From assembly GCF_021354595.1 (NCBI RefSeq), contig NZ_JADWYJ010000002.1, forward strand, positions 434,001 to 498,000: a DNA stretch of 64,000 nucleotides. Direction: 5' to 3'. Origin of the DNA: Maribellus sp. CM-23 (GTDB lineage Bacteria; Bacteroidota; Bacteroidia; Bacteroidales; Prolixibacteraceae). The translations under genes and the position numbers were made by a program. Positions 7,844-17,297 of this stretch are shown one piece after another (position 1 is the first letter of the stretch; each line of letters begins with the position of its first letter). The notes under the pieces are model-generated. The model did not search any database and was not told where the DNA came from. It saw only the letters and a program-made list of their open reading frames with translations.

Positions 7844-8146
7844 ATGAATATTTATGTATCGAATTTAAGTAATAACACAACAAGTGAAAGCTTAAAAGAA
7901 TTATTTGCAACATACGGAGAGGTTAGTTCTGCAAACGTTATCATGGACAAGTACACCGGAGCATCGCGTGGATTTGGCTTTGTTGAAATGCAGGATGCTG
8001 AAGGTAAAGAAGCCATCGAGGCTTTGCATGAAACAGAGTTTGACGGCAAAACAATTATTGTAAATGTAGCCCGCCCCAGACCCGACAGAAACGACCGCGG
8101 CCGCGATAACCGCGGTGGCGGAGGATTTAACAGAAGACGTTATTAA
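7844..8146 (+). CDS. RRM-domain RNA-binding protein
   Basis: 100 residues: one RNA recognition motif (about 1-80) with RNP2 IYVSNL (residues 3-8) and RNP1 RGFGFVEM (about 43-50), then an Arg/Gly/Asp-rich tail (RDRGRDNRGGGGFNRRRY type). Such single-RRM proteins are common in Bacteroidota and bind single-stranded RNA in the cytoplasm. It sits between the two cold-shock domain genes and is probably co-expressed with them. Confidence 0.92.
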   Translation: MNIYVSNLSNNTTSESLKELFATYGEVSSANVIMDKYTGASRGFGFVEMQDAEGKEAIEALHETEFDGKTIIVNVARPRPDRNDRGRDNRGGGGFNRRRY

Positions 8147-8163
8147 TATTTTAAAATAATATC

Positions 8164-8355
8164 ATGAATAAAGGAACTATAAAGTTTTTTAACGAAGCAA
8201 AAGGATTTGGTTTTATAAAAGATTCAAATTCAGAAAAAGAGTATTTTGTCCATTCATCAGGATTGGTTGATTTTGTAAAAGAAGCCGATACAGTAACTTT
8301 TGAGTTGCAACAGGGACAAAAAGGGCTAAACGCCGTAAATGTTAAACGAGTATAA
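8164..8355 (+). CDS. cspA: Cold-shock protein (CspA family)
   Basis: 63 residues, a bare cold-shock domain: GTIKFFNEAKGFGFI contains RNP1 (KGFGFI) and YFVHSSGL holds RNP2. It binds single-stranded nucleic acid and melts RNA structure. It begins 17 bases after the RRM gene and is followed at once by a strong terminator, so it closes the cold-shock unit. Slightly shorter than the usual 66-70 residues, but complete. Confidence 0.93.
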   Translation: MNKGTIKFFNEAKGFGFIKDSNSEKEYFVHSSGLVDFVKEADTVTFELQQGQKGLNAVNVKRV

Positions 8356-8376
8356 TTCGTTACAACAACAGATATC

Positions 8377-8403
8377 AAATCCCGCTCAATGCGGGATTTT
8401 TTC
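8377..8403 (+). terminator. Intrinsic terminator after cspA
   Basis: AAATCCCGC-TCAAT-GCGGGATTT followed by a T-run; stem of nine pairs, 21 bases past the cspA stop. Confidence 0.9.
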
Positions 8404-8491
8404 GTCTTTTCAGTTGGTTTGAAATTGAATTGACGACAGATTTTTTGCCACTGTTTACGTGGAAATATTGCTTTACCCGTCACCCCGATTT

Positions 8492-9475
8492 ATGTCACAT
8501 ATCGATTTAAAAATAAATGAATTCAAAAACGATTATGATTCTAATCTTGAATTTTACCATTTGGCATTGGCAGCCTTCACAAAACTCATTGCCCCCTTCC
8601 CAAACGTTGAATACGTTACGGGTAGGATTAAAGAATACGAAGAATGCCTGAGCAAATTTAAACGGAAGTATTTACCTGGGATTCCCTCTTCACGCAGAGA
8701 TTACAAGATAATTGATTTTTTATCCGACTTTGTGGGAATACGCGTTGTTTGTCCGTACCTGAAAGATGTGCGTATTATCCGAAAAGAACTAAACAAGTAT
8801 TTCAAAGAAGTTTCCATTACCGATAAAACGGTTCAGATCGAAAGTACGGATGATAAATTTGGCTATAAAAGTTTGCATCTGGACCTTAAGCTAAACGGGA
8901 AATACGCAAAAAAAACCGAATACGCCCCCTATGCGAATATCCAGTTTGAACTTCAAATCAGAACCATTATCCAGGATGCATGGAGTGTTCTGGACCACAA
9001 AATCAAATACAAAAAAAGTATCCCCCAAAGCCTGAAGCGAAGAATCAACCGCTTGTCAGCGTTGTTCGAGATTGCTGACGATGAGTTTTTACGGATAAAC
9101 GATGAAATCAGTATTGAAGAAAAAAGAATAAGCAACCGCTTAAAAAAAGGCTATACGGTTGATAAGAAAATGCCACTCGATGTCTTTCGATTTCTATTTG
9201 TAGCACTAAAATATTTTCCCGACTATAATTTCATTGAATTCAAAGTAGATGGCTTCGTTCAGGAAATTCTTGCCATTAAGAATAAATTTACGGAAAGTGA
9301 ATTAAACGATGCCCTGCAAGCTCATCTGTTAACCGTTAAGCAAATTGCTGAGATTGAAAAAAAAGAATTGAATCCGTACACAAAAATCCGTTATTGCCTG
9401 TACCTCTCTAATCCTCATTTGTTTTCGAATATACTGTCTGATTACCAAAAGAACACTCTCTTACTGACAAAGTAA
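8492..9475 (+). CDS. RelA/SpoT-domain nucleotidyltransferase-like protein
   Basis: 327 residues from the ATG at 8492; the open frame extends back to a GTG at 8459, which I judge less likely. Middle-N-terminal motifs match the (p)ppGpp synthetase fold: DYKIIDFLSDFVGIRVV, DDKFGYKSLHLDL, and FELQIRTIIQDAWSVLDHKIKYK, the last with the E-x-Q-I-R-T and H-K signatures. No HD hydrolase domain is seen. The ~130 residues after the domain are helical and unassigned. Probably a small alarmone synthetase or a relative that pyrophosphorylates another substrate. It lies just past the cold-shock terminator and is probably its own unit. Confidence 0.8.
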   Translation: MSHIDLKINEFKNDYDSNLEFYHLALAAFTKLIAPFPNVEYVTGRIKEYEECLSKFKRKYLPGIPSSRRDYKIIDFLSDFVGIRVVCPYLKDVRIIRKELNKYFKEVSITDKTVQIESTDDKFGYKSLHLDLKLNGKYAKKTEYAPYANIQFELQIRTIIQDAWSVLDHKIKYKKSIPQSLKRRINRLSALFEIADDEFLRINDEISIEEKRISNRLKKGYTVDKKMPLDVFRFLFVALKYFPDYNFIEFKVDGFVQEILAIKNKFTESELNDALQAHLLTVKQIAEIEKKELNPYTKIRYCLYLSNPHLFSNILSDYQKNTLLLTK

Positions 9476-9695
9476 ATTCGATGCTATTGAATTAGAAGGC
9501 GCCCTGACAAAATCTTCCGGCCCCAACACTCCGAACAAGCTAAAATCAGTCATTTATTTCTTTAATTGAGCGATTACCTAGCAATGTGTGAATGATGTAA
9601 CTATTGCCTTGAATTGTGTAACACTTTACACCCCGTATTTAAGTATCTTCATAAGGTTATCGGGCATTAAATTATTGCTCAAAAATTACCATACC

Positions 9696-9857
9696 ATGAA
9701 AAACTCGCTATACATTATTGCAGGTCTGTTGGTGCTTCTCTGGGTTATCGCTTATTTTGCTTTTGATTCGTTTCGGTACATCGATATTTTGTTACCGCTG
9801 GCAGCATTTATCGTTCTTCTCCGTATTTTTTATGTAAAAAGAGCCATGAAGAAATAA
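9696..9857 (+). CDS. Small membrane protein (lmo0937/DUF5670-like)
   Basis: 53 residues from ATG 9696; the longer frame from 9588 includes a poorly coding stretch. Two hydrophobic segments (about 4-22 and 27-45) with the pattern LYIIAGLLVLLWVIAYFAF, ending in a basic RAMKK tail, resemble the lmo0937 family of tiny stress-linked membrane proteins. The role is unknown. It stands alone, 220 bases after the RelA-like gene. Confidence 0.65.
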   Translation: MKNSLYIIAGLLVLLWVIAYFAFDSFRYIDILLPLAAFIVLLRIFYVKRAMKK

Positions 9858-9938
9858 GCCGGTATTAGCAGAATCAAGACGTATCACTGATCCAGGAATC
9901 TTTAGGATCAGCGCCATAAACAGGTTTTACCCATGCTT

Positions 9939-10337
9939 TTACTTTTCACGCTCAACCATGTAAAAAGGAATAAAAAAGTCGAAAGGAGAATCTTTAACGC
10001 TCTTCTCTTTTAGCTCGTCAATCAGTTCCTCGTAGAATTCATTAAAACGCTCCAAATCGTCATAAGCCAACAAAAAAAGCAGTTTCTGAGTGTTGTGAAA
10101 ATTAAATTCACCAACACTGGTATATATTACCACCAATCTAAAATCACAAACATTATCGTATTCACGCAGGTAGAAACTAATGAATTTGTTTTTGTTCCCT
10201 ATCGGTGTTACCACATAGCGGTAGCTTCTGGAGATACGGTCCCATTCGAAAAAAATAATATAATCCTCAATGGAAAAGTAGGGTTGGATAAACCGGTAAA
10301 AGATATCTTCCAAATAATATTTCTCTTCGTTGTTCAA
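9939..10337 (-). CDS. Hypothetical protein
   Basis: 132 residues, soluble, rich in aromatic and acidic residues (FYRFIQPYFSIEDYIIFFEW near the N-terminus; YDDLERFNEFYEELIDELKEK near the C-terminus). No signal, membrane segment or known motif. It is transcribed towards 9857 and has no close partner on its strand (84 bases from the AraC-type gene upstream). Function unknown. Confidence 0.6.
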   Translation of the reverse strand: MNNEEKYYLEDIFYRFIQPYFSIEDYIIFFEWDRISRSYRYVVTPIGNKNKFISFYLREYDNVCDFRLVVIYTSVGEFNFHNTQKLLFLLAYDDLERFNEFYEELIDELKEKSVKDSPFDFFIPFYMVEREK

Positions 10338-10420
10338 ATGTCCTCCCTTCGCCTTTTTTATTGATTATTACTTAAGTTAACCAAAACAATCGAGATCTGC
10401 TTCATTTTAATTTCAACCAC

Positions 10421-10981
10421 TCACACATTTTCCAGTGTAACCCGTTCCGAGTTTCTCAATTTTTTAAAACGGGATGGCGTTAGCCCGGTGTATTGCCTCA
10501 ATTGGTTCGACAGATGGGCGACGCTGCTGTAATGAAGTTTGTATGCAATCTCTGTAAGGTTTAGTTCATCGTAAACAATAAACTCTTTCGCTCTTTCTAT
10601 TTTGTGTGTGAGGTAAAATTTCTCGATGCTTGTGCCATTTACTTCCGAAAAAAGATTGGATAAATAGGTATAATCGTAGTTCAGTTTCTCACTGAGATAA
10701 TCGGAAAGATTTACCTTGATCTGTTCCTCCGTGTAATGAACCAGGCCAATAATGGCACCTTTTATTTTCTCCACCAAAATGCTCTTTCTGTCACCCATTA
10801 AAACAAGCCCTGATTTTTTTAACGCTAATGCCAATTGAATTAACTGTTCAGGCCGGGCGTTTCCGACAATCTCAGCTTCCCCAATTTTGACATACGAATA
10901 CCGAAGGCCAACCTTTTCTAATTCGCCCCTCACTACCGCCTGGCAGCGAATACAAACCATATTTTTAATATAAAGCTTCAA
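10421..10981 (-). CDS. AraC-family regulator with N-terminal HMA-like domain
   Basis: 186 residues. The first ~70 look like a heavy-metal-associated fold with the metal-site motif C10-I-R-C13 in MVCIRC. The C-terminal ~100 carry an AraC-type double helix-turn-helix (NLFSEVNGTSIEKFYLTHKIERAK, LTEIAYKLHYSSVAHLSNQLRQYTGLTPSRFK). This fusion is known in Bacteroidota; a metal (copper or similar) as effector is an inference from the CxxC. It lies just downstream of, and in line with, a desaturase and a radical SAM gene, which it may control. Confidence 0.85.
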   Translation of the reverse strand: MKLYIKNMVCIRCQAVVRGELEKVGLRYSYVKIGEAEIVGNARPEQLIQLALALKKSGLVLMGDRKSILVEKIKGAIIGLVHYTEEQIKVNLSDYLSEKLNYDYTYLSNLFSEVNGTSIEKFYLTHKIERAKEFIVYDELNLTEIAYKLHYSSVAHLSNQLRQYTGLTPSRFKKLRNSERVTLENV

Positions 10982-11052
10982 CTTTCCTATATTATCTCGT
11001 TTTGCTGCCCAATGAAAACTCTTTCACAAAACTAAAGGGCACTGTGCTTCAG

Positions 11053-12156
11053 TCAGCAAGCCGGGTTCACGGTGCTTTTGCTACTTCCCAGTAATTTTAA
11101 CATCCTTATATGTTGCCACACGGCATGGACAAAGCTCTTGTTTACGTGGTAGGGAAGATTGAACTCCTTTGCTTTCGCCTGCACAATTTCCGAGATCTTT
11201 TTATAATGTATATGGCTCACGTTCGGGAATAAATGGTGTTCTACCTGAAAATTCAGTCCTCCAACAAACCAGGAAAAGATTCTGCTTTTAGGCGCGAAAT
11301 CGCAGGTTGTATGCAATTGATGAATCGTCCAGTTATTTTCGATCTGCCCATCTTCATCAGGCATTGGATACTCTGAAGAAGGCACAACATGAGCCGTTTG
11401 AAAGATGGTACTTAATACCAAACCTGCGGTAAAATGCATCAGCAAAAATCCGGCAACTATCCAATACCACGAAACCGGGATGGTTAAAAGTGGAATAAGC
11501 AGAAATACGCAGTAATAAACAATTTTTGATAGTATTATATGGCTAAGCAATTGGTTAACCCTTCGTTTTCCGCTTAGTTTAACCCCCATTTTTTGGTACT
11601 TCTTAAAACGTCTGAAATCTTTGGTCACGATCCACGAAATCGTCATCAAACTATAAAAAAACCAGGCATAGATATACTGGTAACGATGAATCTTTTTTAA
11701 AGGGCGGTGAGGCGAAAACCGCAGAATACCCGGAGGAGCAATATCTTCATCATGCCCTTCAATGTTCGTAAATCCATGATGAAGCGTGTTGTGCTGGTAA
11801 CGCCAGTTGGGCGGAAACCCACCCAGCAAATACAATGAATTTCCAAAAAACCGGTTTACCCGTTCATGCTTCGAAAAAGAACCGTGATTGGCATCGTGCA
11901 TGGTCACCATTCCCAGTCCCGGCATCCCCACCCCCATAACAAACCAACACACCAAAACAGGTATGACAGAAGTTACAAGCCCCGAAACCATAAGAATATA
12001 AGGCACCAGGTACAACAGGGCCATAAAAATAGTCTTCAGGTAAATTTTCCTGTTCCCGTAAGGTTGAATGTTGTTTTTGCTAAAATATTCGTTGACCGAA
12101 TTTCTTAATTCCGTCGTAAAATTGAGCTTATGTCTTGAGTACTTTATGTTTCGCAT
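11053..12156 (-). CDS. Membrane fatty-acid desaturase (acyl-CoA/front-end type)
   Basis: 367 residues. Three histidine boxes mark the di-iron site: HDANH (87-91), HNTLHH (122-127) and QVEHH followed by LFPNVSH (about 310-320). The Q in place of H at the third box start is typical of front-end (delta-5/delta-6-like) desaturases. Four or more membrane segments surround them. It inserts a double bond in membrane acyl chains, which would raise fluidity in the cold and fits the nearby cold-shock group. It sits between the HMA-AraC regulator and the radical SAM gene on the same strand. Confidence 0.92.
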   Translation of the reverse strand: MRNIKYSRHKLNFTTELRNSVNEYFSKNNIQPYGNRKIYLKTIFMALLYLVPYILMVSGLVTSVIPVLVCWFVMGVGMPGLGMVTMHDANHGSFSKHERVNRFFGNSLYLLGGFPPNWRYQHNTLHHGFTNIEGHDEDIAPPGILRFSPHRPLKKIHRYQYIYAWFFYSLMTISWIVTKDFRRFKKYQKMGVKLSGKRRVNQLLSHIILSKIVYYCVFLLIPLLTIPVSWYWIVAGFLLMHFTAGLVLSTIFQTAHVVPSSEYPMPDEDGQIENNWTIHQLHTTCDFAPKSRIFSWFVGGLNFQVEHHLFPNVSHIHYKKISEIVQAKAKEFNLPYHVNKSFVHAVWQHIRMLKLLGSSKSTVNPAC

Positions 12157-12208
12157 TTTATTAAAACTTATTTCATTTTTTTATATATCAGTAGTTTTCC
12201 TTCGCAAA

Positions 12209-13708
12209 TCAATTGACCGCTTTAACTTTTCTTAGTCCGTAAACTGTCCGGAAATGATAGCCATAAACAGAAAAGGTGATCGCCTCAGCTAATAGTTTGG
12301 GTTTGTTCAGTATCGTCCAGCCCATAAACTTCCAGTATTCCAGCCTGCCCTCGCTTACCAGTCCCAACACAAAAATTGATTTGGCAAAGGCTTTAATCCG
12401 GTTGTATTCAATACCGTTTTTACCCATTTTTACCGGCCGGTAATTCTGGAACAGTTCCCTGACGCGCTTATAATAAGGCTTTTCCGTATAAATATTGGCA
12501 ATAATGTGCAGGTAGCCATCAAGCAGTTTCTGCTTATTCATTTTGGGAACAAAGTTCATCGTAAAATCAGTATTACTTCCGGTTGGATCAACCGTCAACC
12601 GATTCTCTGCTTCCATTTGTTTGTACAGTCGTGTATTTTTGGGTGCGTTGAGCAACCCGACCATGGCCGACACAATGCCGCTTTTCTGAATAAACTCGAT
12701 TTGCCGCTGAAACACGGTAAGAGTATCACTGTCGAAACCTACGATAAATCCCCCCGACACCTGGAGGCCCGCTTTTTGAATTTGTTTTACATTTTCGAGT
12801 AAATCCCTGTTTTCATTCTGAATTTTATGACAACTCTGCAATGACTCTTCCACCGGTGTTTCAATCCCGATAAAAGTGGAGGTAAATCCTGCTTCCCGCA
12901 TCATTGTGAGCAGCCGGTCGTCATCGGCCAGGTTTATCGATGTTTGTGCGTTAAAGCTAAACGGATAGCGGTGCTGCTTCATCCACCCAATCATCGAAGG
13001 AAGAAGCTCACCTTTTATCACTTTCTTATTCCCGATAAAATTATCGTCTACCACTGATATGAGTCCTCTCCAATTCAGATTGTACAAGGTTTCCAGTTCA
13101 TCAATGATCTGCTCTTTGCTTTTCATCCTTACTTTGTGCCCGAGCAATGTTGTTATTTCGCAGAAATCGCATGAAAACGGGCATCCCCGCGATACCTGCA
13201 GGCTCATGGAAGCATAAGCTTTTCTATTCAGCAGGTAATAATCCGGTACTGGAGACACAGATAAATCAGCAAATTCATCGCTTCTGTAAATTCTTTTTAA
13301 AGGAGCCCCGTTTGCCAGATCGGATAAAAACAAAGGCAGCGTAATTTCTGCCTCGTTCAATATAAAGTGGTCTATTTGCGGATAACTGTCGTACTCCTGC
13401 GTAAACAGAGGTCCTCCGGCAACTACTTTCACAGCGTGTTCCCGGCAACGAGCCAAAATATCAGCAACCGATTCTTTCTGAACATACATACTGCTTAAAA
13501 AAACATAATCAGCCCAATCCAGCTCTTCCTCTTTCAGCTCTTCAATATTTAAATCAACCAGCTTTTTCTGCCAACTTTCCGGCAACATCGCCGAAACAGT
13601 GATCAGTCCCAACGGAGGTACGGCTGCCTTTTTGGAGATGAATTTTAACGCATGTTTAAAACTCCAGTAAGTATCGGGGTATTTTGGATATATCATTAAT
13701 ACTCTCAT
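12209..13708 (-). CDS. B12-binding domain radical SAM protein (HpnP/DUF4070-like)
   Basis: 499 residues. An N-terminal cobalamin-binding-type Rossmann part (1-~130, VVAGGPLF) precedes the radical SAM core with C176-x3-C180-x2-C183 in RGCPFSCDFCEI, then VVDDNFIGNK and a C-terminal DUF4070-like segment. The family includes HpnP hopanoid C-2 methylase and Mg-protoporphyrin cyclase relatives. A role in modifying a membrane lipid is plausible because the next gene is a fatty-acid desaturase 52 bases downstream, but the substrate cannot be read from sequence. Confidence 0.85.
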   Translation of the reverse strand: MRVLMIYPKYPDTYWSFKHALKFISKKAAVPPLGLITVSAMLPESWQKKLVDLNIEELKEEELDWADYVFLSSMYVQKESVADILARCREHAVKVVAGGPLFTQEYDSYPQIDHFILNEAEITLPLFLSDLANGAPLKRIYRSDEFADLSVSPVPDYYLLNRKAYASMSLQVSRGCPFSCDFCEITTLLGHKVRMKSKEQIIDELETLYNLNWRGLISVVDDNFIGNKKVIKGELLPSMIGWMKQHRYPFSFNAQTSINLADDDRLLTMMREAGFTSTFIGIETPVEESLQSCHKIQNENRDLLENVKQIQKAGLQVSGGFIVGFDSDTLTVFQRQIEFIQKSGIVSAMVGLLNAPKNTRLYKQMEAENRLTVDPTGSNTDFTMNFVPKMNKQKLLDGYLHIIANIYTEKPYYKRVRELFQNYRPVKMGKNGIEYNRIKAFAKSIFVLGLVSEGRLEYWKFMGWTILNKPKLLAEAITFSVYGYHFRTVYGLRKVKAVN

Positions 13709-13897
13709 ACAATCACTTTTTCAATGAACTGGCTCAATCCCATTCATAAGTTACTTCTTGATTTTATTTTTGTACCTCTCAGAAAATGAGAAGATAGCCC
13801 AAATTTACGATGGGATTTTACCGGGATAAAATGAAAGGGACTGGCGAAAGTTTTTTTGGGATAGAATCTGGATTGAGAGGACAAGTGTTAGAGTTCC

Positions 13898-13917
13898 CGG
13901 ACGAATGTCATTCGCCC
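13898..13917 (-). terminator. Palindrome after the LytTR gene (REP-like)
   Basis: GACGAATG-T-CATTCGCC directly past the stop of the gene at 13924. The core recurs in many bacterial genomes as a REP-type repeat; it may also stop transcription. Confidence 0.4.
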
Positions 13918-13923
13918 CTGTCC

Positions 13924-14769
13924 CTACAACAAGTCCTTTACTGCCATTAAATATTGGCGCGAAACAGGAACGGTTTCTTTGGTGTCGGCAAGCGTTAACC
14001 AATAGGTACTAAAATTCTTATTTAACTTTTCGATGTGTTGTATGTTGACAATGCAAGAGCGGTGTGTGCGCGTAAAAACATTAAATTCCTTTAGTTGATT
14101 TTCAATATTCTTCAGGGTATTTCGGATCATCTTTTTTCGAACCTCTCCTCCTTCCTTAAAGCCAATTTCCACATAATTATCCGCCGATTTTACAAAAACA
14201 ATCTCTGATACCTGAATCATTAGATTGTCTCCCTCATTATCAGAACTCAGTTCGACAACTTTATTAAGACTGCGTTCTGTGAATTGATTTAATTGATCCT
14301 GCATCAACCTGTTTTCGTCCAGTAGCTTTTTGTACTTTTCTGTAGTAAACGAGAGAGCATTTTTCAAATGCAAAGTAATTGGCACACTCACACTAATTAC
14401 CACAACCCGCAAAACCAGGTTAAACGTAATGCTTGTGTTCCCCACATACCTGAGGTAAAAGACAAAAGCAACACTGGTTAAAGCAACCAGCAAAAAGTAA
14501 TAAAGCGAATTCCATATCGGATTGTATTCCTCGTCCGTCTTATCCTGAAGGAGATAAGTCTGAAAGATAATTTGTACAATTACCTGAATAATGAAAACGA
14601 TTAATCCGTAACCAGCAATGTATAACTGCTTGTTATCGAACTCAAAATTAGCAGTAGGAAAAGGTTGGAAAAACAGAATAAACAAAAAAACAGAAATACT
14701 TATGCCAAGATAAGTTTTGAAATACTTTCCTGATAAAGCAATAAACTGATTTATACAATTGTTTGACAT
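13924..14769 (-). CDS. Membrane-anchored LytTR-family transcription regulator
   Basis: 281 residues. Four hydrophobic segments in the first ~145 residues are followed by a short coiled linker (LLDENRLMQDQLNQFTERSLNK) and a C-terminal LytTR DNA-binding domain (IVFVKSADNYVEIGF; IRNTLKNIENQL; FTRTHRSCIVNIQHIEKL). There is no histidine kinase domain, so the membrane part may sense a signal directly or through a partner. It lies between the radical SAM gene and the arsenic island; its target is unknown. The 251 bases upstream of it hold nothing I can name. Confidence 0.85.
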   Translation of the reverse strand: MSNNCINQFIALSGKYFKTYLGISISVFLFILFFQPFPTANFEFDNKQLYIAGYGLIVFIIQVIVQIIFQTYLLQDKTDEEYNPIWNSLYYFLLVALTSVAFVFYLRYVGNTSITFNLVLRVVVISVSVPITLHLKNALSFTTEKYKKLLDENRLMQDQLNQFTERSLNKVVELSSDNEGDNLMIQVSEIVFVKSADNYVEIGFKEGGEVRKKMIRNTLKNIENQLKEFNVFTRTHRSCIVNIQHIEKLNKNFSTYWLTLADTKETVPVSRQYLMAVKDLL

Positions 14770-15020
14770 CCGTGGAAATTTTAGGTCGGAATTAATTTCG
14801 GAAGATGAGTTTTTATTTGTGAACCCAATAGTCTCCTTTATATTAATTCCAATGCTTTATCTCTCTGAAGCACTTATAAAAACCAGTTTAAATGTACGCA
14901 AATAACCGTACGAAGTTCAGGAAAACATCTGCTTTTCATCCAATCATTACTTCCAACCTATAACCGCTATGAAAGCTCGCACGCAACTTTCTTTGGTTTT
15001 GAATGGCACTGAAATTTCTT

Positions 15021-16052
15021 TCAATACCTCCAGCGGTTGGCCAGGTTCACCAGCGAAAGCATTACCGGCACTTCTACCAGCACACCTACAACGGTCACCA
15101 TCGCAGCAGGCGATTGCAAGCCAAATAGCGCAATGGCAACTGCTACGGCCAATTCAAAAAAGTTACTGGCGCCAATCATCGCTGCCGGCGAACAAATGGC
15201 ATGCGGCAGTTTTAATTTCCGGCCCCCTACCCAGGTAATAAAAAAGATAAAGTAGGTTTGAATAACCAGCGGTATAGCCACCAGCAGAATAATCAGCGGT
15301 TTTTCGATAATGGTCTTCCCCTGAAAGGCAAACAACAACACCAGTGTGCTTAACAAAGCAACAATTGAAACCGGTTTAAAGCGGGGTAGAAACTCTTCCC
15401 TGAACCACTCCTCTCCCCTTCTGCGGATCAGCATTTTGTGGGTAATAAACCCCGCCAGCAGCGGAATAACTACAAACACTACAATACTGGCGGCCAGCGT
15501 ATCGTAAGGAATCGTGATATTGGTGATCCCCAGCAGCAACCCAACAATGGGAATAAAGGCTACCAAAATGATCAGGTCGTTCACCGAAACCTGCACCAGC
15601 GTATAATTTGGGTCGCCGTCGGTGAGGTAGCTCCACACAAACACCATGGCGGTACAGGGTGCTGCCCCCAGCAAAATGGCTCCGGCAATGTACTCACCAG
15701 CCTGCTCGGGCGAAATAAAAGCCGCGTAAAGTTTTGAAAAGAACAACCAGGCAAAAAAGGCCATCGTAAAAGGTTTGATCAGCCAGTTCACCACCAGCGT
15801 CAGGATCAATCCTTTCGGGCGTTTCCCGATGTTCTTCAAACTCGAGAAATCGACCTGTAACATCATGGGATAGATCATCAACCAGATTAAAACGGCCACC
15901 GGGATATTTACCTTAAATACTTCCATGCTGCTTAAAAACCCCATGCTATCACCCGCCCAGTGACCAATGCCGATACCAGCGGCAATACACACAGCTACCC
16001 ACAGAGTCAGGTATTTTTCAAAAAAACCAATGCGTTTTTTCTCTTGATTCAT
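15021..16052 (-). CDS. acr3: Arsenite efflux transporter, ACR3 family
   Basis: 343 residues, ten membrane segments. The conserved transport cysteine is C133 in [15 protein letters not shown], and [18 protein letters not shown], together with [16 protein letters not shown] late in the protein, are ACR3 signatures. It exports As(III) from the cytoplasm using the proton gradient. It is the last gene of the first ars unit, starting 2 bases after arsM ends. Length and motifs are intact. Confidence 0.95.
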   Translation of the reverse strand: MNQEKKRIGFFEKYLTLWVAVCIAAGIGIGHWAGDSMGFLSSMEVFKVNIPVAVLIWLMIYPMMLQVDFSSLKNIGKRPKGLILTLVVNWLIKPFTMAFFAWLFFSKLYAAFISPEQAGEYIAGAILLGAAPCTAMVFVWSYLTDGDPNYTLVQVSVNDLIILVAFIPIVGLLLGITNITIPYDTLAASIVVFVVIPLLAGFITHKMLIRRRGEEWFREEFLPRFKPVSIVALLSTLVLLFAFQGKTIIEKPLIILLVAIPLVIQTYFIFFITWVGGRKLKLPHAICSPAAMIGASNFFELAVAVAIALFGLQSPAAMVTVVGVLVEVPVMLSLVNLANRWRY

Positions 16053-16054
16053 AC

Positions 16055-16861
16055 TTAAGGTTTTGTTGCACTTAGCGTTAAACTGAAGATACCTGCTCCC
16101 TTTGTTTTCAATTCGGCGACTTCCTCCACAGAAAGGTATTTTTGAAGAACATCATCCGGCACTGTTATGGCTCTCCTTTTATGAATCTGAAGATCCGTAA
16201 AGCCAATGTTTTGGATGATTTGCAAATAATCGGGTTCCTGCGATGCACCAGCCACACAGCCTGCATACATTTCGGCTTCCTGTTTTATCTTTTCCGGCAA
16301 ATCGCCTGCAAGTACCACATCCGAAATGCAGAAATGACCTCCCGGTTTCAGCACCCGGAATATTTCAGAAAAAGCCTGCTGTTTATCGGGAACAAGGTTT
16401 AGCACACAGTTGCTGATCACTACATCAAAAGCATTCTCGGGTAAGGGCATGTTTTCAATGTCTCCCAGAACAAATTCCATGTTGGTAAAGCCTGTTTTGG
16501 CAAGATTCGCCTGCGCTTTGCTGATCATTTCCTCCGTAAAATCGAGCCCGGTAACCTTTCCGCTTTCACCCACGATGCTGCGCGCGACAAAACAATCGTT
16601 TCCGGCACCCGAGCCTAAATCCAGCACCGAGTCTCCGGGGTGGATTCCGGCATATTCAGTAGGCAGTCCGCAACCTAAGCCCAGATCGGCATCGGGATTA
16701 TGGCCTTTAACCGAGGTGTATTCGTCGCCGATCATACTAAACTCCAGCTCACCGCAGCAAGCCGACGGTCCGCAACACCCGGATTGATTCAGGATAGTAT
16801 TTTGGGAAGCAATGGTCCCGTACTTTTCCTGCACCATCTTTTTTACATCTTCTGCTTTCAT
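16055..16861 (-). CDS. arsM: Arsenite S-adenosylmethionine methyltransferase
   Basis: 268 residues. The Rossmann methyltransferase motif [11 protein letters not shown] starts at 81, and the three cysteines that bind As(III) in ArsM enzymes are present: C64 ([10 protein letters not shown]), C152 (SNCVLNLVP) and C202 (YAGCVAGA). An extra N-terminal Cys cluster ([11 protein letters not shown], 28-37) is also typical. It methylates arsenite to mono- and dimethyl forms. The start overlaps the arsC stop by 4 bases, so the two are translationally coupled. Confidence 0.95.
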   Translation of the reverse strand: MKAEDVKKMVQEKYGTIASQNTILNQSGCCGPSACCGELEFSMIGDEYTSVKGHNPDADLGLGCGLPTEYAGIHPGDSVLDLGSGAGNDCFVARSIVGESGKVTGLDFTEEMISKAQANLAKTGFTNMEFVLGDIENMPLPENAFDVVISNCVLNLVPDKQQAFSEIFRVLKPGGHFCISDVVLAGDLPEKIKQEAEMYAGCVAGASQEPDYLQIIQNIGFTDLQIHKRRAITVPDDVLQKYLSVEEVAELKTKGAGIFSLTLSATKP

Positions 16862-17286
16862 GACAATTGAGGTAAAATTTCTTTTTGATAAAATGCATAA
16901 AAACCTTCCTTGATCTCATCCCTTACACGGTAGTACTCGCTTTGAATAAACTCGGGCGTTCCCACTGCATGCGACGGATCGTCGAACCCAATGTGCAAAC
17001 GGTGTTTTACGTTTCCGACAAAAGCAGGACAACTTTCGTTGGCACCGCCACAAACGGTAATCACATAATCCCACTCCTGCTTGAGGTAGATCTCCACCGA
17101 ATCGGAACTGTGTCCGCTGATATCAATCCCAATCTCCTTCATCACTTCCACGGCTTTGTGGTTGAGTTTGCCAGAAGCTTCGGTTCCGGCAGAAGCCACT
17201 TCCAGCCTGCTGTCGAACGATTGCATAAATCCATGTGCCATTTGGCTGCGGCAACTGTTGCCGGTACATAAAATCAGTATCTTCAT
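16858..17286 (-). CDS. arsC: Arsenate reductase (low-molecular-weight phosphatase fold)
   Basis: 142 residues. The N-terminal P-loop C7-TGNSC-R13 (C-x5-R) and later Cys in TVCGGANESCP give the thioredoxin-coupled arsenate reductase pattern. It reduces As(V) to As(III), the form that ArsM methylates and ACR3 exports. Second gene of the first ars unit; 11 bases after arsR. Confidence 0.93.
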   Translation of the reverse strand: MKILILCTGNSCRSQMAHGFMQSFDSRLEVASAGTEASGKLNHKAVEVMKEIGIDISGHSSDSVEIYLKQEWDYVITVCGGANESCPAFVGNVKHRLHIGFDDPSHAVGTPEFIQSEYYRVRDEIKEGFYAFYQKEILPQLS

Positions 17287-17297
17287 TTGTAAATGTT

